In this document: positions 10,776-25,700 of the stretch, piece after piece
Layout of the letters: each line of letters begins with the position of its first letter
Position numbering within the stretch: the first letter of the stretch is position 1
Notes under the pieces: generated by a model
What the model saw: the letters and a program-made list of their open reading frames with translations, nothing else
The model's database searches: none
What the model was told of the DNA's origin: nothing
Made by a program: the position numbers and the translations under genes
Assembly: GCA_035610365.1 (NCBI GenBank)
Contig: CM069436.1
Coordinates: 60,403,505 to 60,467,504 of the forward strand
Source of the DNA: Aquatica leii
Lineage: Eukaryota; Arthropoda; Insecta; Coleoptera; Lampyridae
Length of the DNA: 64,000 nucleotides
Direction: 5' to 3'

Positions 10776-13700
10776 CTAAAATCATTTAGAAGTTATTTTT
10801 GTTAAAATTATTATTAAAGTCGTACTTATGGGCAAATTGCAATGTGAACAACACTCAGATTCAACTAAATATTGTGATGGACATTTGCTTACATCTGGGC
10901 AAGATTGTTGTTGGCTTACTAGTCTAAGTTGCCCTTCGTTCATTTCACAACTAAATGTCGTACAGCCATCTTCAGATTTCCATTGTTCTCCCAAGAATTT
11001 CAAGTTTCCGTTTATAACACAGGCAACCTGTACACACTCGCCACAACATTCATAATCGGATTTTTTGTATTCCCATCCTTTAGCACATTCACTATTACAT
11101 GTTTCAATTGCTTCCTGTTTTGTAATTTCGTCTAATGAATTTTTCGTACATACTATAGATTTGCACTTGTCACCATCGGGAGCTGGCCAGCTCTCGCCAA
11201 CTTGATAAGTTTTACCGTTAGCTTTACAAGCCGTCAATTCCAGGTCCATGCAACAGTTTCCTTCTTTAAACTCTTGTTCAATTACATAATTCTCCAAAAT
11301 TTCTTTGTCAATTTCAGGACAAGTTATTTTATCAGTTTCTACATGAACCTGACCATTATCATTAGAACAATGGTAATTAATACAATTATCGGACGATTTC
11401 CATTTTTCACCAATTACGTAGATTGTGTTATTGACAACGCAGCCAGTTGGTTTACACTCTCCACAACATTGTTTAGAGTCTATAGCTGGCTGTGTATATG
11501 ACCAACCCAATTCACATGTTTCTTCGCAATGGTTAACTGAAATTATTTTTTCTACTCCACCAAGTACTTGGTCGCATTTGTATCGTGTGCAATAATCTTC
11601 TTCTTTCGTCCACGTTTCTCCAACTTTGTGTATGATATCGTCCATAACACACGAAACTTTTTCAAACATCGGACAACACGTTCCTTTGATGAAAATAGGT
11701 TTATAAACATAATCAGTTTCTTCAGGTTTATTTGGACACGTTTCTAAAGTGCATGTATCAACAAGCGTGTCAGTAACCAAAGATTGGCATTGACACGTGC
11801 GACAAGGTCCGTCTTTCCATGTTTCGTTTACCTAAAGAAATAATTTAACCTCAATCGTTTACACTATAAGAAGACCGTCTTTTGAGATTACATCATGTCA
11901 ATGTGTCAGCCGAAGTTGCCAAAGAAATCTCATGATAATATAATCTCGAAAAACGTTCTTGCATTGGTTTTAATGATTTTACGTAATCGTTTACGATTTA
12001 TTTAATACCTCTTTAACAACTATTCTTTGTTTCACTTCTTTTTCTCCTCCATTTTCGTCATCTTCGTATTTTAAGGCCACAATACATTTGTCTTTTAGAG
12101 GATCGCAAGTGTAAAATTCGCAACACGTTCCATTCTTGACACTAATTGTGTGGAATTCTGGACAAGTTGGTTTTGTGGGACAGAGTTCTTTTTGACATTT
12201 TTCTACTGCAATTGGACAGCAACCGTTATTGTCAATTTCATGAGTAACGCCAGTTTCGCTAGAAGGAATGTTGTCTAAATCAATCTTTTCACATTCATCA
12301 ACCGGTATGCATTCGCACGCATATTGCATGCATCCATCTGATTTTTTAACTATGGTCATAATTTGATTTTCGCTACAGGTAATTGGTTGAGGAGCTTCAC
12401 AAGGTACTTCAGTTCCAGTTATTGGTACTGCAATTGTCTAATCAATTTATTGTTTTAAAATATGATTACTTACCGCACACATATTTGTCGCAGCATTCGT
12501 CTTTAAGTGGAATCATTTCTACTTTATAACCATCCTGGCAAAGGCTGTCGACAGATGGACATGTTTTGGTTTCGCATGTTTTTGATTGACCATTACAACT
12601 ACATTTAGTACATTTATCAACTATCCAAGTGTCTCCCGAATAGTGCTCTTCCTCGTCACACGGTATACATTTATTGTTTGGCACGCAAGTGGTTGAATTG
12701 AATAACACCTTAACAAAAATGTATTAGTGCAAATACAATATTATAGTCAAAGAATAATACTTGGCCTTCTGGACAAACACATCCTTCTAACGCAGTTTCG
12801 CTGCAATCGTTACTATTATACGTTTCGCAAGTTAAGCTACAGACTGACGGACACGATTTAAATTCTAAACCAGGTGCGCATTTGGCTGGACAAATACTTG
12901 AACGCCATTCAACGCAGTATCCAAGGTAATTACATTCCTTTGCGTACGCTTCGAAAGCTTCGCATGCGATTGGTTGTTCGTTGTTGCAAATATCTTCTTT
13001 GCACCATTCGATGAAAATACTTGGATCTAAATCTTCGTTACACTAAAAAACACATAGTAAAAAATAGGGTATCACTAAAATGGAAAAATACTTCATGGAA
13101 TGGTTCCGACAGCAGATGGTTACATATACTCGATTCCTCTTCAGATAACGTGCATTCCTTTAATGGCTTATTTTTACATTCTTTAGCTTTATTGTAAACC
13201 CAGCTTTCTCCAAACTCGTCAATAGTTTTAGGAATAGTTTTGTTGGAGGTGATATAATCGTCTTTCGGATTTTCATTACAGTTTCCACAGAGGCCTTCTA
13301 ATTTACCTCCGTATTTAATGGACGGCAGAGAGAAAGTTGCAGCTAGCTTTGGATAATAAATCTGAATCTAAGAAAAATATGATGAAGAATTGTATATTAC
13401 TTAAGGAATAAATTACTTTAACTTGAATTTCTGATAGAGAAATTTCGAGGTTTTCGTCCGGGTTCATTTCAATATTAACCCATTTTTCTATGTCGTCGTA
13501 ATTTTTAAGTTGGGTGGAATCCAATAGAAGTGCAATTTTATTTTCGTTCGTGTCTCTTGTTATTTTGAGTTCGTGATTGTTGTACAAAATTCTGATCGAA
13601 TCTACGCAAGTTAGATTTTTGTCGTTAGTGCAAGGGATAGTTTTAGCTAGAATCTGTTTAAAAGTTAATGTAGGAATACACACTATGGTTACTTACGTTA

Positions 13701-16700
13701 AATGCTTGTTCACCATTTTCGTTTGTTTGATCTTGCGTTATGACGTATTCGCAATCTCCATCGATGGTATAAGTTTCTTTGTCGTAAGTGACGTATTTCA
13801 AATGTGGTAGTAAGTGACAGACGCAATCTTCACAATCAATTGGCAAGACGCATTCTTTTCCTCGTCGTACGTAACCTTTCGGACAATAACATCCAGGGAA
13901 GCAAATGTTGTCAATTTTGGGACACGCACTGTAATCAGCTAGATTTCCACAAGTTGGCTCACAGCGTCTTTGATAGCAATCGTAATGTACGAGCGGTTCC
14001 TCGCATGTTGTGGCTGCAAATACGTTTAGTTGATTTTAGTTGTTTTGTAAATTATAGACTTACGGCAGTTATAAAGAGTTCTCCAATCAAAAAGCTCTAC
14101 TGTAGAATCTTCAGATAGACATTCCACAACAAAGTTTTGCATCAGTAAGCAGCGGCATTGTTCTTTTTCCATTGGGTCACCATTAGCAGCCTTTAAGCAA
14201 TTACACGTGCTGTGAACACATTGGGATTTAAATTTGTCTACATTAACGGAACTTTTGCACGATTCAAATGCTTCCTCGCTGAAAGAATTATTGCCATCAT
14301 AAAAGTATTGTAAATCAAAAGATACGTACTCAATGGAGTTACATAAATCAACTGCTTCATTTCTAACATTGGCGTTACATGTTGTAACTACTTGTGTTAG
14401 ATTTGAATTCGGAGTTTTCCAGCTGTTGACAAATTCTTCAGTAGTCTTTCCAACCTCACCATCTGGTTTCATTTTATCGTCACCTGGATTTTTATCAAAG
14501 TAACCACACAGTCCGTCAACTTGACCCGATAATTTTTGTGTCATTCCAATTTTTCCGTTTTCTTGTTCATCCCAAATAACCCAAAAACCATATTTGTTCG
14601 ATATGAACAATACTTGATGACCCAAGTGCGTAATATCAAAATCTATCGTATTAGCTTTATACATAAGTTTTTTTATTTCGAAGATTGAATATCGACGGGT
14701 GTTAAATTTAATTGATAAGTCTGAGTACAAGACAAAAACATCTTCATCGTGTTCAATGATTATGCGACTAGTGCAAATCTCTATACATTCTTCTTGTACT
14801 GAAATTTAAGGTTTTGGATGAGTTTCTTTGCTAAATAAGCACTTACATGTGATTATCCAAGCACCATATATCATATCTCTTGCAAGGATATGATCGAATA
14901 TGTCGTATTCGTATACAACTCCATCAAACGTTTCAAATGTTGAACCACTTAATTCACATACTGCATCTTCTGGTTGATCAAGTTCGCATATGTATTCCTG
15001 GCAGTTGTTGTTACTTTCAATTAGAACGTAATGTTCTCCAAGCGGACATTCGATTTTAGGACATACTTCCTCATTTGGATATTTAGGCTTGCACTCATAC
15101 AATGGGCATTCGGTCAAGCTAATTTGGTTTTTAATAACTTGTTTTCGTTCTTGGGTGACTAAAATGCCAACTTTGTATTTGACTATTTTGCGTCAAAATA
15201 AAAATTAATTACCTCCTGGGGTTTTAGAGGAAACGGGGTTTTTAGTAATTTTTGCGCCTGTTTTAACGCCCGAGTTAGCTGACTTGGTAGTGAACGCAGT
15301 TTTTCGATTCCACGGTGTAGAATCAGAGTCACTCACTTTTACTGGTTCGTACGTTTCTATACACTTGGGGATGATACATTCTTTTTTAGGTACAACACTG
15401 GTGGTTTCAATTAGTTCAGGAGTAGTAACGCAACCGGTTTCGTCGTCGGGACAGTCTTTAACACCATTGCACCAACTGTCTTCGTCAATACAAATGTTAC
15501 TGGTAGGACATAAAACGGTTCCGACTTTACAAGGTTCACATACACAGTTACATGTACTGGTAAGCACACTTTTTAAGCCATGAGCACAAGGATTGCAAGT
15601 TTTCTTGGTGCAATGCACTACACCTCCTAATTTACAAACGCATTCTTCACATTCGGCATTTTCAAAAGCTCCTCCAACTGGGTAACTATTGGAAACAATG
15701 AAAACCGAAACTAAACTTTTTTTAATACGTACGTTATGTGCTGATCGATGCAAGGGCAATAACTTCGTTCTACACATTTATCTCCATCCCACCATGCTTT
15801 ATCGTTACATAGACATTCGTCGTTTGGTAAAGTGATGTCCGGACACACATTACAAATCTTTGACGTTTGAGCACTTGGTGTTTGAGTTGTAGGTATTACC
15901 GTTGTTGGTTGCACTGTTGTGGATACTTTTGCTACGAGTATTATAATTACGACAATTAAAAAACTGTAATACATCACTTACGATATGGCACGAAGCAGCC
16001 TTTAGGTTCTATACGCATCTGAATGTTTTCGTGCCAACTTACCGGATAAACTCGAATGTATGTAGCTTGAATGGTTTCGTCAAAGTAATTTGTTTCGATT
16101 GTATTTTGGTCTACGTTTCCGTAAAATGTTTTCTCGTTTCCATTTTTGTCGATAATTGGATTCCAATTTTTACCGTCTGGCGAGTATTTAACAATGTAAG
16201 CGGTCACCCAACCAACATTACCACCTTGCGTAGTGATTCCAGTTAATTTGCGTGGTTCCAAAAAGTCAAACTAAAAGTACTTTGTTATAAACGCATTACG
16301 CTCAAGTACTTTATATACGTACTTGAACCCACTCGGTTGGGTTATTAGTGATAGTTTGCCAAGCTGATTTGCCATTGATTTTTAAGTATTCTTTATTGTG
16401 TTCTGTATTCAGCTCTGAACTAACTGATATTTGGTCTAATGACAATAAACCGTTTTCTACTCCCATGGGGTCTTTACATAGTGGTTGTGGTAGAATAGTA
16501 GTAGTAGTAGTAGCTGTTGGTGTAGTAATTTTTTTGCAACCTATAAGTTCTACTTTCATTGCAACTCCATTATTATTAGTGATTGGATGAATTTTAATGT
16601 CGGTAGCTTCTATAGGCGCAGGCAAGTATTGAGTTGATACGGTTCTTGAATCTATACATCCTTTGAAGTAGTAAAGTTGCTTATTTATGTCTCTGATGTA

Positions 16701-19700
16701 GTGGTAAGTTTTGCCATTATCAGGACTATAAGAAACTGCGTAACTTCTTACAAATTGATTTAAAATTGGATTGCCTTTAATCTTAATTCCGTAAATTAGT
16801 TCTTGTCGTTCAAAATGGATTTGTAAGAATGGTTCTTTGTCATTTTCTTCTGGTGCCCATACTCCAGCTTGAATAACTTAAGTAAGTAGGCGGTACACTT
16901 AATAGATCTGAAGGAATGGGTTAGTTTTTACAAGGGATAGTTTGCTGTGGTCTGCAAATCGGTATAGACGAGGTTCAAAAAACAAAGTAAACATGCTATA
17001 CGAGAGCTCAGTATACAAGCTATGCTTATTTGGGTGTTATTACAACAACTTGTATTTTAGTGTTATCTCAGGTTGTGAATGCACAAAAATACATCTCTTA
17101 ATATTATTAGTTAAAGAGCAACTGGTATATCATCTGTAGTTATAAAAATATAAAATTGAGAAGTTTTAATTGATATTATGCGCTTTGTTACTTTAAGGTA
17201 AAGTCAGAAAACCGGTGTTGTGATCACTAAATTCTGTTCTAATCTAAGCTTCAACTTTTATAACATGAGTTCCGCTAAATGAGCGACAATACCAACTTTA
17301 ACACACAAAGTATAAAAAAAGATAGAATATAACAACAACAGACAAATTAAAACTGAAAATGAAGAGTAATATATAAATGCTCAAAATGATACCGAAAACA
17401 AAAAACTGAACCAAAAAGTAAAAAAAACATAAATTTCATTACAGAAATAACGCAACGTTACTTAAAACATAAATAAAAAATTTGAACAATTAAATTCACG
17501 CGGGAAAATGGACTACTGTGGTTGGTGGATAACGTATGTACTTACCCGATATATCTTCGAATTTAACGCTAAATCGCGCGTTGGGTGCAGAGTAGTTTAT
17601 ATTTTTTTCGCTACTGGCGGTTAAAGCTGTATCACGAAGCGGAAGTTCTCCGTCAATTAAATCAATCAAGCTAAAATTCGAATAATGACAAACTGTGCAG
17701 TTATGTAATTTTACTTACTTTTCTTCAATACACTCAGGAGGTGGCGTAACGATTGAAATTGTAGTTTTTTCATATGATATTGTGGTCGTTAGTTCAACTA
17801 CCGGTCTTGTTATTGGTTTTATTGTAGTTGTTGTACAAGCTGATTCATCACAAGTATAGAAATTATCAACACACTGGCAACGTCTGCACTCAGTTTCGCT
17901 CGTTACAACACCAGGCTGACAATACAAAATGTTATATTAAACTAAAACGTTTATTTAAAAAATTACTTTGACTGGGTATCCATCATTAGTAGTGCACATG
18001 CAGTCTTTTTTCGGCACACAAGTGCGCTCATCCTTCCAAAACATATCGGGACCGCAATTAAACAAGTTAGGGACACAACCTGGTTCACATTTGTTATCAA
18101 TACACATCTGTTTATCTAATAAAGTTTGTTGATATGACTGGCATAGTCTAGTGCAATCAATAGCGCATTCATCATAATGTTCATCATCGTCACATATTTT
18201 TTCTAAAAAAAATTTTTTTTTAATTCACCCGCAATACAATCTAATCAAATCACCTTGTTCTTTACATTCGGGTCTGACTAACGTTACTTTCTTTGCAAAA
18301 TCGCATTCGTTTGTTTTAGGATTGAACATCATGACTGGGCCACAACTCTTCTCTTCTAATGTTGCTCCAGATATACTTGCCGTACATTCGTAGTATTTGT
18401 AGCAGTTAACTGGATGTGGTCTATAAGGTTCGTTCACGTTGCAAATAGCAGTAGTACTTATAGTAGTCTCGGGAACCGTTGTTAACTCACATTCTGGTTT
18501 AACCGGGATAACGTTTTTGGGAAAATCGCATTTCAGTTTAATTGGATTAAACATTAGCATTGGTTCACACGTAGCCAATACTAACTCGAATCCTCGGTCT
18601 GTTGCTTGGCATTGATAGTACTTGTAGCAGTCATTAGGGTATGGTCTACTTGGTTCATTTAAGCTACATACTAAAGTTGTTGGAGTTTCAGTCTGTGGCG
18701 TTTGTGTCGTTAGTAGTGCACAATCCGACCTTATCTCAGAAACTTTTGCTGGGAAATCGCATTGTAGTTTTACTGGATTGAACATTAAATCCGGTCCACA
18801 AGTTTTTCCAACTAACTGTGCAACATTCTCTGTGATTTCGCATTTGTAATATAAGTAGCAATCGGACGGATGCGGTTTATTAGGTTTGTTAATGTCACAC
18901 ATTTCAGTTATGGGCGCTTCTGTAATCAGTGCATTAAGTCATTGTCTCTTGTTTTTACCGTTTTCTTACCTGTTGTTTCTTTACATATGGGCTTGATAAG
19001 TTCAACATTTTCAGGGAAGTCACATGTTAAGTTTACGGGATTGAACATAAATTCGGGGTAACAAGTTTTTTTGACTAACTGTGTTTGAAATTCACGTTCT
19101 TCGCAATCGTAGTACATGTAACAGTCATTTGGTTCTTCTATCTTTGGTTGATCCACGTTGCATATTTGCGTTACTGGTTCTGGAATAGTATAAAGTTAAC
19201 TAACAATTCTGAAGGTACTTACATACGTACTTTCTGTTGTAGCAGAGCACTCTGGCTTAACCTTCTCTACATTCTTAGGGAAGTCGCATTTAAGGATTAA
19301 AGGATTAAACATTAATAAAGGACCACAAGTTTTTTCAATAATATCTTCTCCCGTTTCTGTCATTTCACATTGATAATATTTGTAACAGTCCACCAAACTT
19401 GATCTTTTGGGTTCTGTTACATCACATACTTTGGTAACTGGTGGTGCTGTTGTGGCTTCTTGACATTCCGGTTTAATTTTAATTACATTTTCCGGTTCAT
19501 CGCAATTTAATTTAATCGGATTAAACATTGAATTAGTTCCACACGTTTCACCAACTAATGTTTCTCCAGTTTCTGACTTTTTACATTTATAGTACAAATG
19601 ACAGTCATTTGGATGCGGATGGTTTGGTTCAGACATATCACAAGTTTCTATCGTTGGTATTGTAGCTAGAATAGGTTTCAAATAAACAGTTGTGCTATAT

Positions 19701-22700
19701 AAAAAATATACGTACTAATTTCTTGGCATTCTGGTCTTAACGGAACGACATTCTCACGGAAGTCACATTTTAACGTTACTGGATTAAACATAAACTCGGG
19801 ATAACACGTTTTTTTAACAATGTCATTGTGATTTTCGTTTTTTTGGCAAATGAAGAATGTGTAACAATCTGTGGGATCACTTTTTGACGGTTCGTCTATT
19901 GAACATACTTGAGTAACACCAGTTATAGCTGTTACGCTTGTAGTAGTCATTTCACACTCTGGTCTAAATTGAGCCACTTTCTCGGGAGAATCACATTTTA
20001 ATGTTACCGAATTAAACATAAGCATTGGACCACAAGTTTTTGTTACTAAATCATTTCCATTGTCAGTTTCTTGGCATTGGTAGTAAGTGAAGCAATCTTT
20101 TGTATTTGGAAGTTTCTGGTCAGACATTTCGCATACTTCAGTGACTGGTTCTAAAATAATTTTACAGTGATTTGTGGCCAGATCTTAGAAGTTTCTACTT
20201 ACTAACTGTTGCTACGTGGCATTCTGGTCGAACTAAAACAACATTAGCGGGGAAATCGCATTTTAGTTTGATTGGATTGAACATAAGATCTGGTCCACAA
20301 GTATTTCCAACTAATTCTGCTCCATTCTTCATTTCTACACACTTGTAGTATAAGTAACAGTCTGATAGATGAGATTTACTTGGTTCGTTAATATCACAGG
20401 CTTCAGTTGCGATGGAAACTGTAAGAATATTATTTTAATAGTCATTTTGACAAAACTAACATTTACCTTCAGCGCATTCAGGTCTAAGTAGTGAAACTTT
20501 ATCAGGGAAGTCACATTGCAGTGTAACGGGGTTAAACATAAATTCAGGATAGCATGTTTTTGTACTTAATTTTATATCGTTTTCTTTTTCTTCGCATTTG
20601 TAGTATAAGTAACAATCTGATGGTTCTAGTAGATTTGGTTCAGATACGTCGCAAACTTTAGTTGTAGGTTCTAAAAGTTTAAGATAAGACAACGCTTAAT
20701 AATATATAGTAGATGTACTTGATGTGATTGGTGCAGGCGTTCCTTCAGGGCTAGGAGTTTGAAGTGTACAATCTGGTTGAACTTTTATAACGTTTGTAGG
20801 GAAATCGCATTTTAGTGTTAGTGGGTTGAACATGAGCATTGGACCACATGTTTGTTCAACCAAATCATTTCCGTGGCTAGTTTCTTCGCATTTGTAATAT
20901 AAATAACAATCAGATTCGTGTGCTTTGGTTGGTTCAGTTATACTGCAAGCTTCTTTTGGCAGTTTTGTTGGTAGTTGTGTAGGTTCTAAAGTTACACTAT
21001 ATATATGGATTATAACAACACAGGATACTTACGAATTTGACACTCTGGTTTAATTTTGATAACATTATCAGGAAAATCGCATTTTAGTTTTACCGGATTA
21101 AACATCAACATTGGGCCACAAGTTTTACCAACTAATTCAGCACCATTTTCTTTATCTTCGCAGCGGTAATACAGATAACAGTCGGATGGATGGGGTTTAG
21201 TGGGTTCATTAACAGCACAAATTTCAGTAGTGATGACAACTTTTTGACATTCTGGTCTTAGGATAGTTACTTGTTCGATGAAGTCACATTTTCCACTAAT
21301 CGGATTAAACATGAAATCTGGGTAACAAGATTTTGTAATAAGTTTTATTCCTTCTGGTCTTTCCTCGCAGTCATAATACAAGTAACAGTCAGTTGGGTGC
21401 GGTTTATTAGGTTCGATAACATCACATTCTGGAGTAGGTACTAAAATGTTTTGAATAAATTGATAATCGAGTGTAATTAGTTGCAGACGTACGAGCTGTT
21501 GTTGATACTTTGATTTCACACTCGGGCTTAAATTGCACAACCTTTGCAGGGAAGTCACATTTCAAAGTAATAGGATTAAACATTAACGTTGGACCACAAG
21601 TTTGTTCTACCAATGCGTTGCCAGTATCAGTTTCTTCGCAGTTAGTGTACAAAAAGCAATCACTTGGATGAGGACGTTTTGGTTCATTTATATCACACAC
21701 AGGTACGGGTAATGTTGTTGATACTGTCGTTGGTGTTGCTAAAATTAAAAGTGAGAGTGCGTAATTATTACATAAAAAAGACTTACAAGGCGTTGTGACT
21801 GCTTTACACTCTGCTCTAATTTGAGCAACATTAACAGGAAAATCGCATACCAATTTTATAGGATTAAACATTAGCATTGGCCCACAAGTCCTTCCAACTA
21901 CTTCATTGCCATTCGGAGTTTCTTCGCATTCATAGTATAAATAGCAATCTGATGGATGCGGGTGTTTAGCTTCGAATGTCTCGCATACTTGCGGTTTTAA
22001 AGTAGCTAAAACTGAATGAAAAATATTACGTAGATTATTTACTTTTTACTGCAACGCTTGCCTTGTTCTTCACATTCAGATTTAACTTTGATAACATTTT
22101 CTGGAAAATCGCATTGACTAGTTTCTGGATTAAACATAAATTGTGGCTTGCACGTTTTCAACACGAACTGGTTTCCTTCTTTTGTTTCTATACATTTATA
22201 ATATTGATAACAATCATTTGTATCCGGGCGGACTGGTTCTGAAATTGAGCATTCTCTGGCCAACTCTGGCACTAAATAAAGGATGGTGAGTGTTTAACTT
22301 GTTTTTGTATGATCTACCTACTTGTAACATTTTTTTCACATTCTGGTTTGATTTCAATAACATCGAGTGGATTCGCACATTTCAACGTAATCGGATTGAA
22401 CATCTCTTCCGAACCACAAGTTTCTTCTATCAAATCGTTTCCTTCTTTCGATTTTTGACACTGATAGTATCCGTAACAGTCATCAGGTTTTGGTCTATTC
22501 GGTTCTCCCATTTCGCATACTTCTGTTACCGGCTCTAAAATTTAAAAAAAACGTTAAGATACCTCAAGTTTGTAATAAGTACGTACGTTCAGTTGTTGGT
22601 TGGCATTCAGGCTTGACTTTGACAACATTTGCTGGAAAATCGCATTTTAGTTTAATGGGATTGAACATTAGCATTGGTCCACAAGTTCGCCCAATTAAGT

Positions 22701-25700
22701 CATTCCCTTTTACTGTTTGTTCGCATAGGTAATATAAATAGCAGTCGGATGGGTGTGGTTTGGATGTTTCTGCCATATCGCAAGGTTCTGCTACTGGTGG
22801 TTCTATAAAGTGGTTGTGAAATCCACATTGATATTTTGTTTACAACTTACTTTTTTTACATTCCGGTCTAATAACAGAAACTGATTCAGGGAAGTCGCAT
22901 TGTAATGTCACCGTGTTGAACATAAATTCAGGATAACATGTTTTTTTCACTAATTGTACTTCATTTTCTTTTTCTTCGCATTTGTAATACAAGTAACAAT
23001 CGTCTGGATCTGCAACGCTCATACCAGCGACGTCACATTTAGGTGTCGGAGTTGTTTCTAGGTTAATAATTAAAATTATAATAAACATGGAAAAAGAAAA
23101 ATATACTTACTAAGAGTGGCTGCTGGTGTTGTGCTTGGAGATTTAGTTTCTAGTGGAGCGGGTGTGCTTGATGAGCATTCCGGTTTTACTTTTACAACGT
23201 TTTTGGGGAAGTCGCATTTTAGCGATACGGGATTAAACATAAGCATCGGTCCACAAGTACTTTCAACTAAACCTGGTTTACCATCACTTTCTTCGCAGTT
23301 GTAATACAAGAAACAATCACTTGGGTGTGATCGTTTTGGTTCGGTGACATCGCATATTTCTGTAGGTGCTGTTGTGAGAACTTCTATAGGTGCTTCAGTT
23401 GGTGGTTCTACAAAAAAAGAGTTAGTTATGTTTGGTATCAACTTTTTCAATTTACTTACTAGATGTTTGCATGGCGCATTCAGATCTCACTTTAGCAACA
23501 TTCTCCGGAAAGTCGCATTTTAGTTTAACTGGATTGAACATAAGCATTGGGCCGCATGTTTTTCCAATAACTTCATTTTGGTGTTCAGTCTCCTCACATT
23601 GATAATACAAGTAACAGTCGGATACATGTGGTTTCTTTTCATCAGTCGTTGAACAAACTTTTTCTATTGATGGTTGAGTTGTTGGAACTAAAGTAAACAA
23701 TTTTGATTTATCTTTGACAAAACAACACGTGTGTACTACCTTCTTTTTTGCATTCGGGCATTAATAATTCAACCGTTTCTGGGAAATCGCATTTTAAAGT
23801 AACAGGATTAAACATAAAATCTGGTTTGCATGATTTTTCAACCAGCTGTGGTATATTTTCTTTCTCTTCACAGCGGTAATAGGTGTAACAGTCGTTAGGC
23901 ATTGGACGATTTGGTTCAGAAATAGCACATTCTTCGGAGGGCGGAAGTTCTGTAAGTATTTATTATGGAGGGATATGGTACAGCTATAAGTGGACGCACT
24001 TACGGCTTGTTATAACTTCACACTCCGGTTTTACGTTTACGACATTTTCAGATTCATCGCATTGTAAAGTAACAGGATTAAACATATTCCGTGGGCCACA
24101 TGTTTTTTCAACTAAATCATTTCCACTTTCCGTTTTCTGGCATTGATAGTATGAATAACAATCATTGAGTTTGGGCCTGTTTGGTTCGTCTACTTCACAT
24201 ACTTCTGTCACTGGTTCTGTACAGAAATAGATTAAAATTGGCGTTCATCGCATACTTTAGAAATATTACTAAGAGTTGTTGCTTGGCACTCTGGTCTGAC
24301 TTTTGCTACGTTTACAGGAAAATCGCACGTAAGTTGAACTGGATTAAACATCAACATGGATCCGCAAGTTTTTCCAACTAATTTATTGCCAGTTATAGTG
24401 TCCTCGCATCGGTAGTACAGATGGCAATCAGATGGATGAGGTTTATTTGGTTCAGCCACATCACATGCTTCAGTAGGCAGCGGTTCTGAAAAACACGTGT
24501 AAACTACATACATTAAAATTATATAACACTTACTGTTTGCGCATTCTGGTCTAAGCACACCAACTTGTTCCGGAAAGTCGCACTGAGAAGTTATTGAGTT
24601 GAACATAAATTCTGGGTAGCAAGTCTTTTTAACTAGCTCTACGGTATTATCTCTTTTTTCGCATTTATAATACAAGTAACAATCTTTGGGATCGCTTATG
24701 CTAGGACCAACAATATCACAAATTGGCATTGCGGTTGTCGTAGGCGCTTCAGTTCGGAATGTGGAAAGCGTAGTCATTTGACATTCAGGTCTAAATTGCA
24801 CTACTTTTTTTGCAACATCGCATTTTAAAGCCACCGGATTAAACATTAACGTTGGCGGACAAGTGCGTTTGACTAATTCGAAGCCGCTTTCAGTCTCTTT
24901 ACATTTGTAATATACAAAACAATCGCTTGGGTGCGATCGTGGTGGTTCTGCAATTTCGCAAATTGGTTTAGGTGTTTCAGTTTGTAGTTCTTTTGGTACT
25001 TCTGTAATTAAAGTTTAGTATTATTTATGGTTTATATATCTTGAAATAATTTACCTGTAGGTATTTGGCAGTCAGGTCTAGTTTTGGCCACGTTATCTGG
25101 GAAGTCGCAACGTAACTTGACTGGGTTAAACATTAAGCTTGGTCCACAAGTTTTACCCACTAAGTCAGTACCAGTAGTACTCTCTTCACATTGATAATAC
25201 AAGTAACAATCGGAAGAATGTGGTTTTTTAGGTTCAGTCATATCACATACTTTAGTTACCGGTACTTCTGTTTCTGTTACTGTTACTAAAATTGTTATAA
25301 CATTAATGTTTATACTTCATTTCACCAAATTTACCTTGTTCTTGACATTCCGGTTTTACTATAACTACGTTTTCAGCAAAATCGCATTTTAATGTAACCG
25401 AGTTAAACATAAAGTCGGGTTTGCATGATTTCTCAACTAATCGAGCAATACCATTTCGTTCTTCGCATTTATAATAAGTATAGCAGTCGAATGAATCAGG
25501 TCGATTTGGTTCTATAACGGCGCATTCTTCAGTAACTGGTGTTTCTATGAAATGATTCATGAATAAAAGCTTTACATGCTTACGTACTCACATACCGGTA
25601 GTTACAATCTTGCATTCTGGTTTAATATTACCCACATTAGACGCATCGTCGCATTTGAGTGTCATTGGATTGAACATCATCTGCGGACCACAACTGTTTT

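Noticed and set aside
10828..11501. Plus-strand frames over the VWC exon
   Set aside because: Shadows of the minus-strand exon 10826-11831; no family resemblance.
15711..15977. Minus frame starting MMYYSFLIVVIIILVAKV, which looks like a signal peptide before a Thr-rich stretch
   Set aside because: The hydrophobic start is intron read-through. An acceptor at 15932-15933 joins the Thr-rich part in phase to the discoidin exon at 15982-16270, so no new gene starts here.
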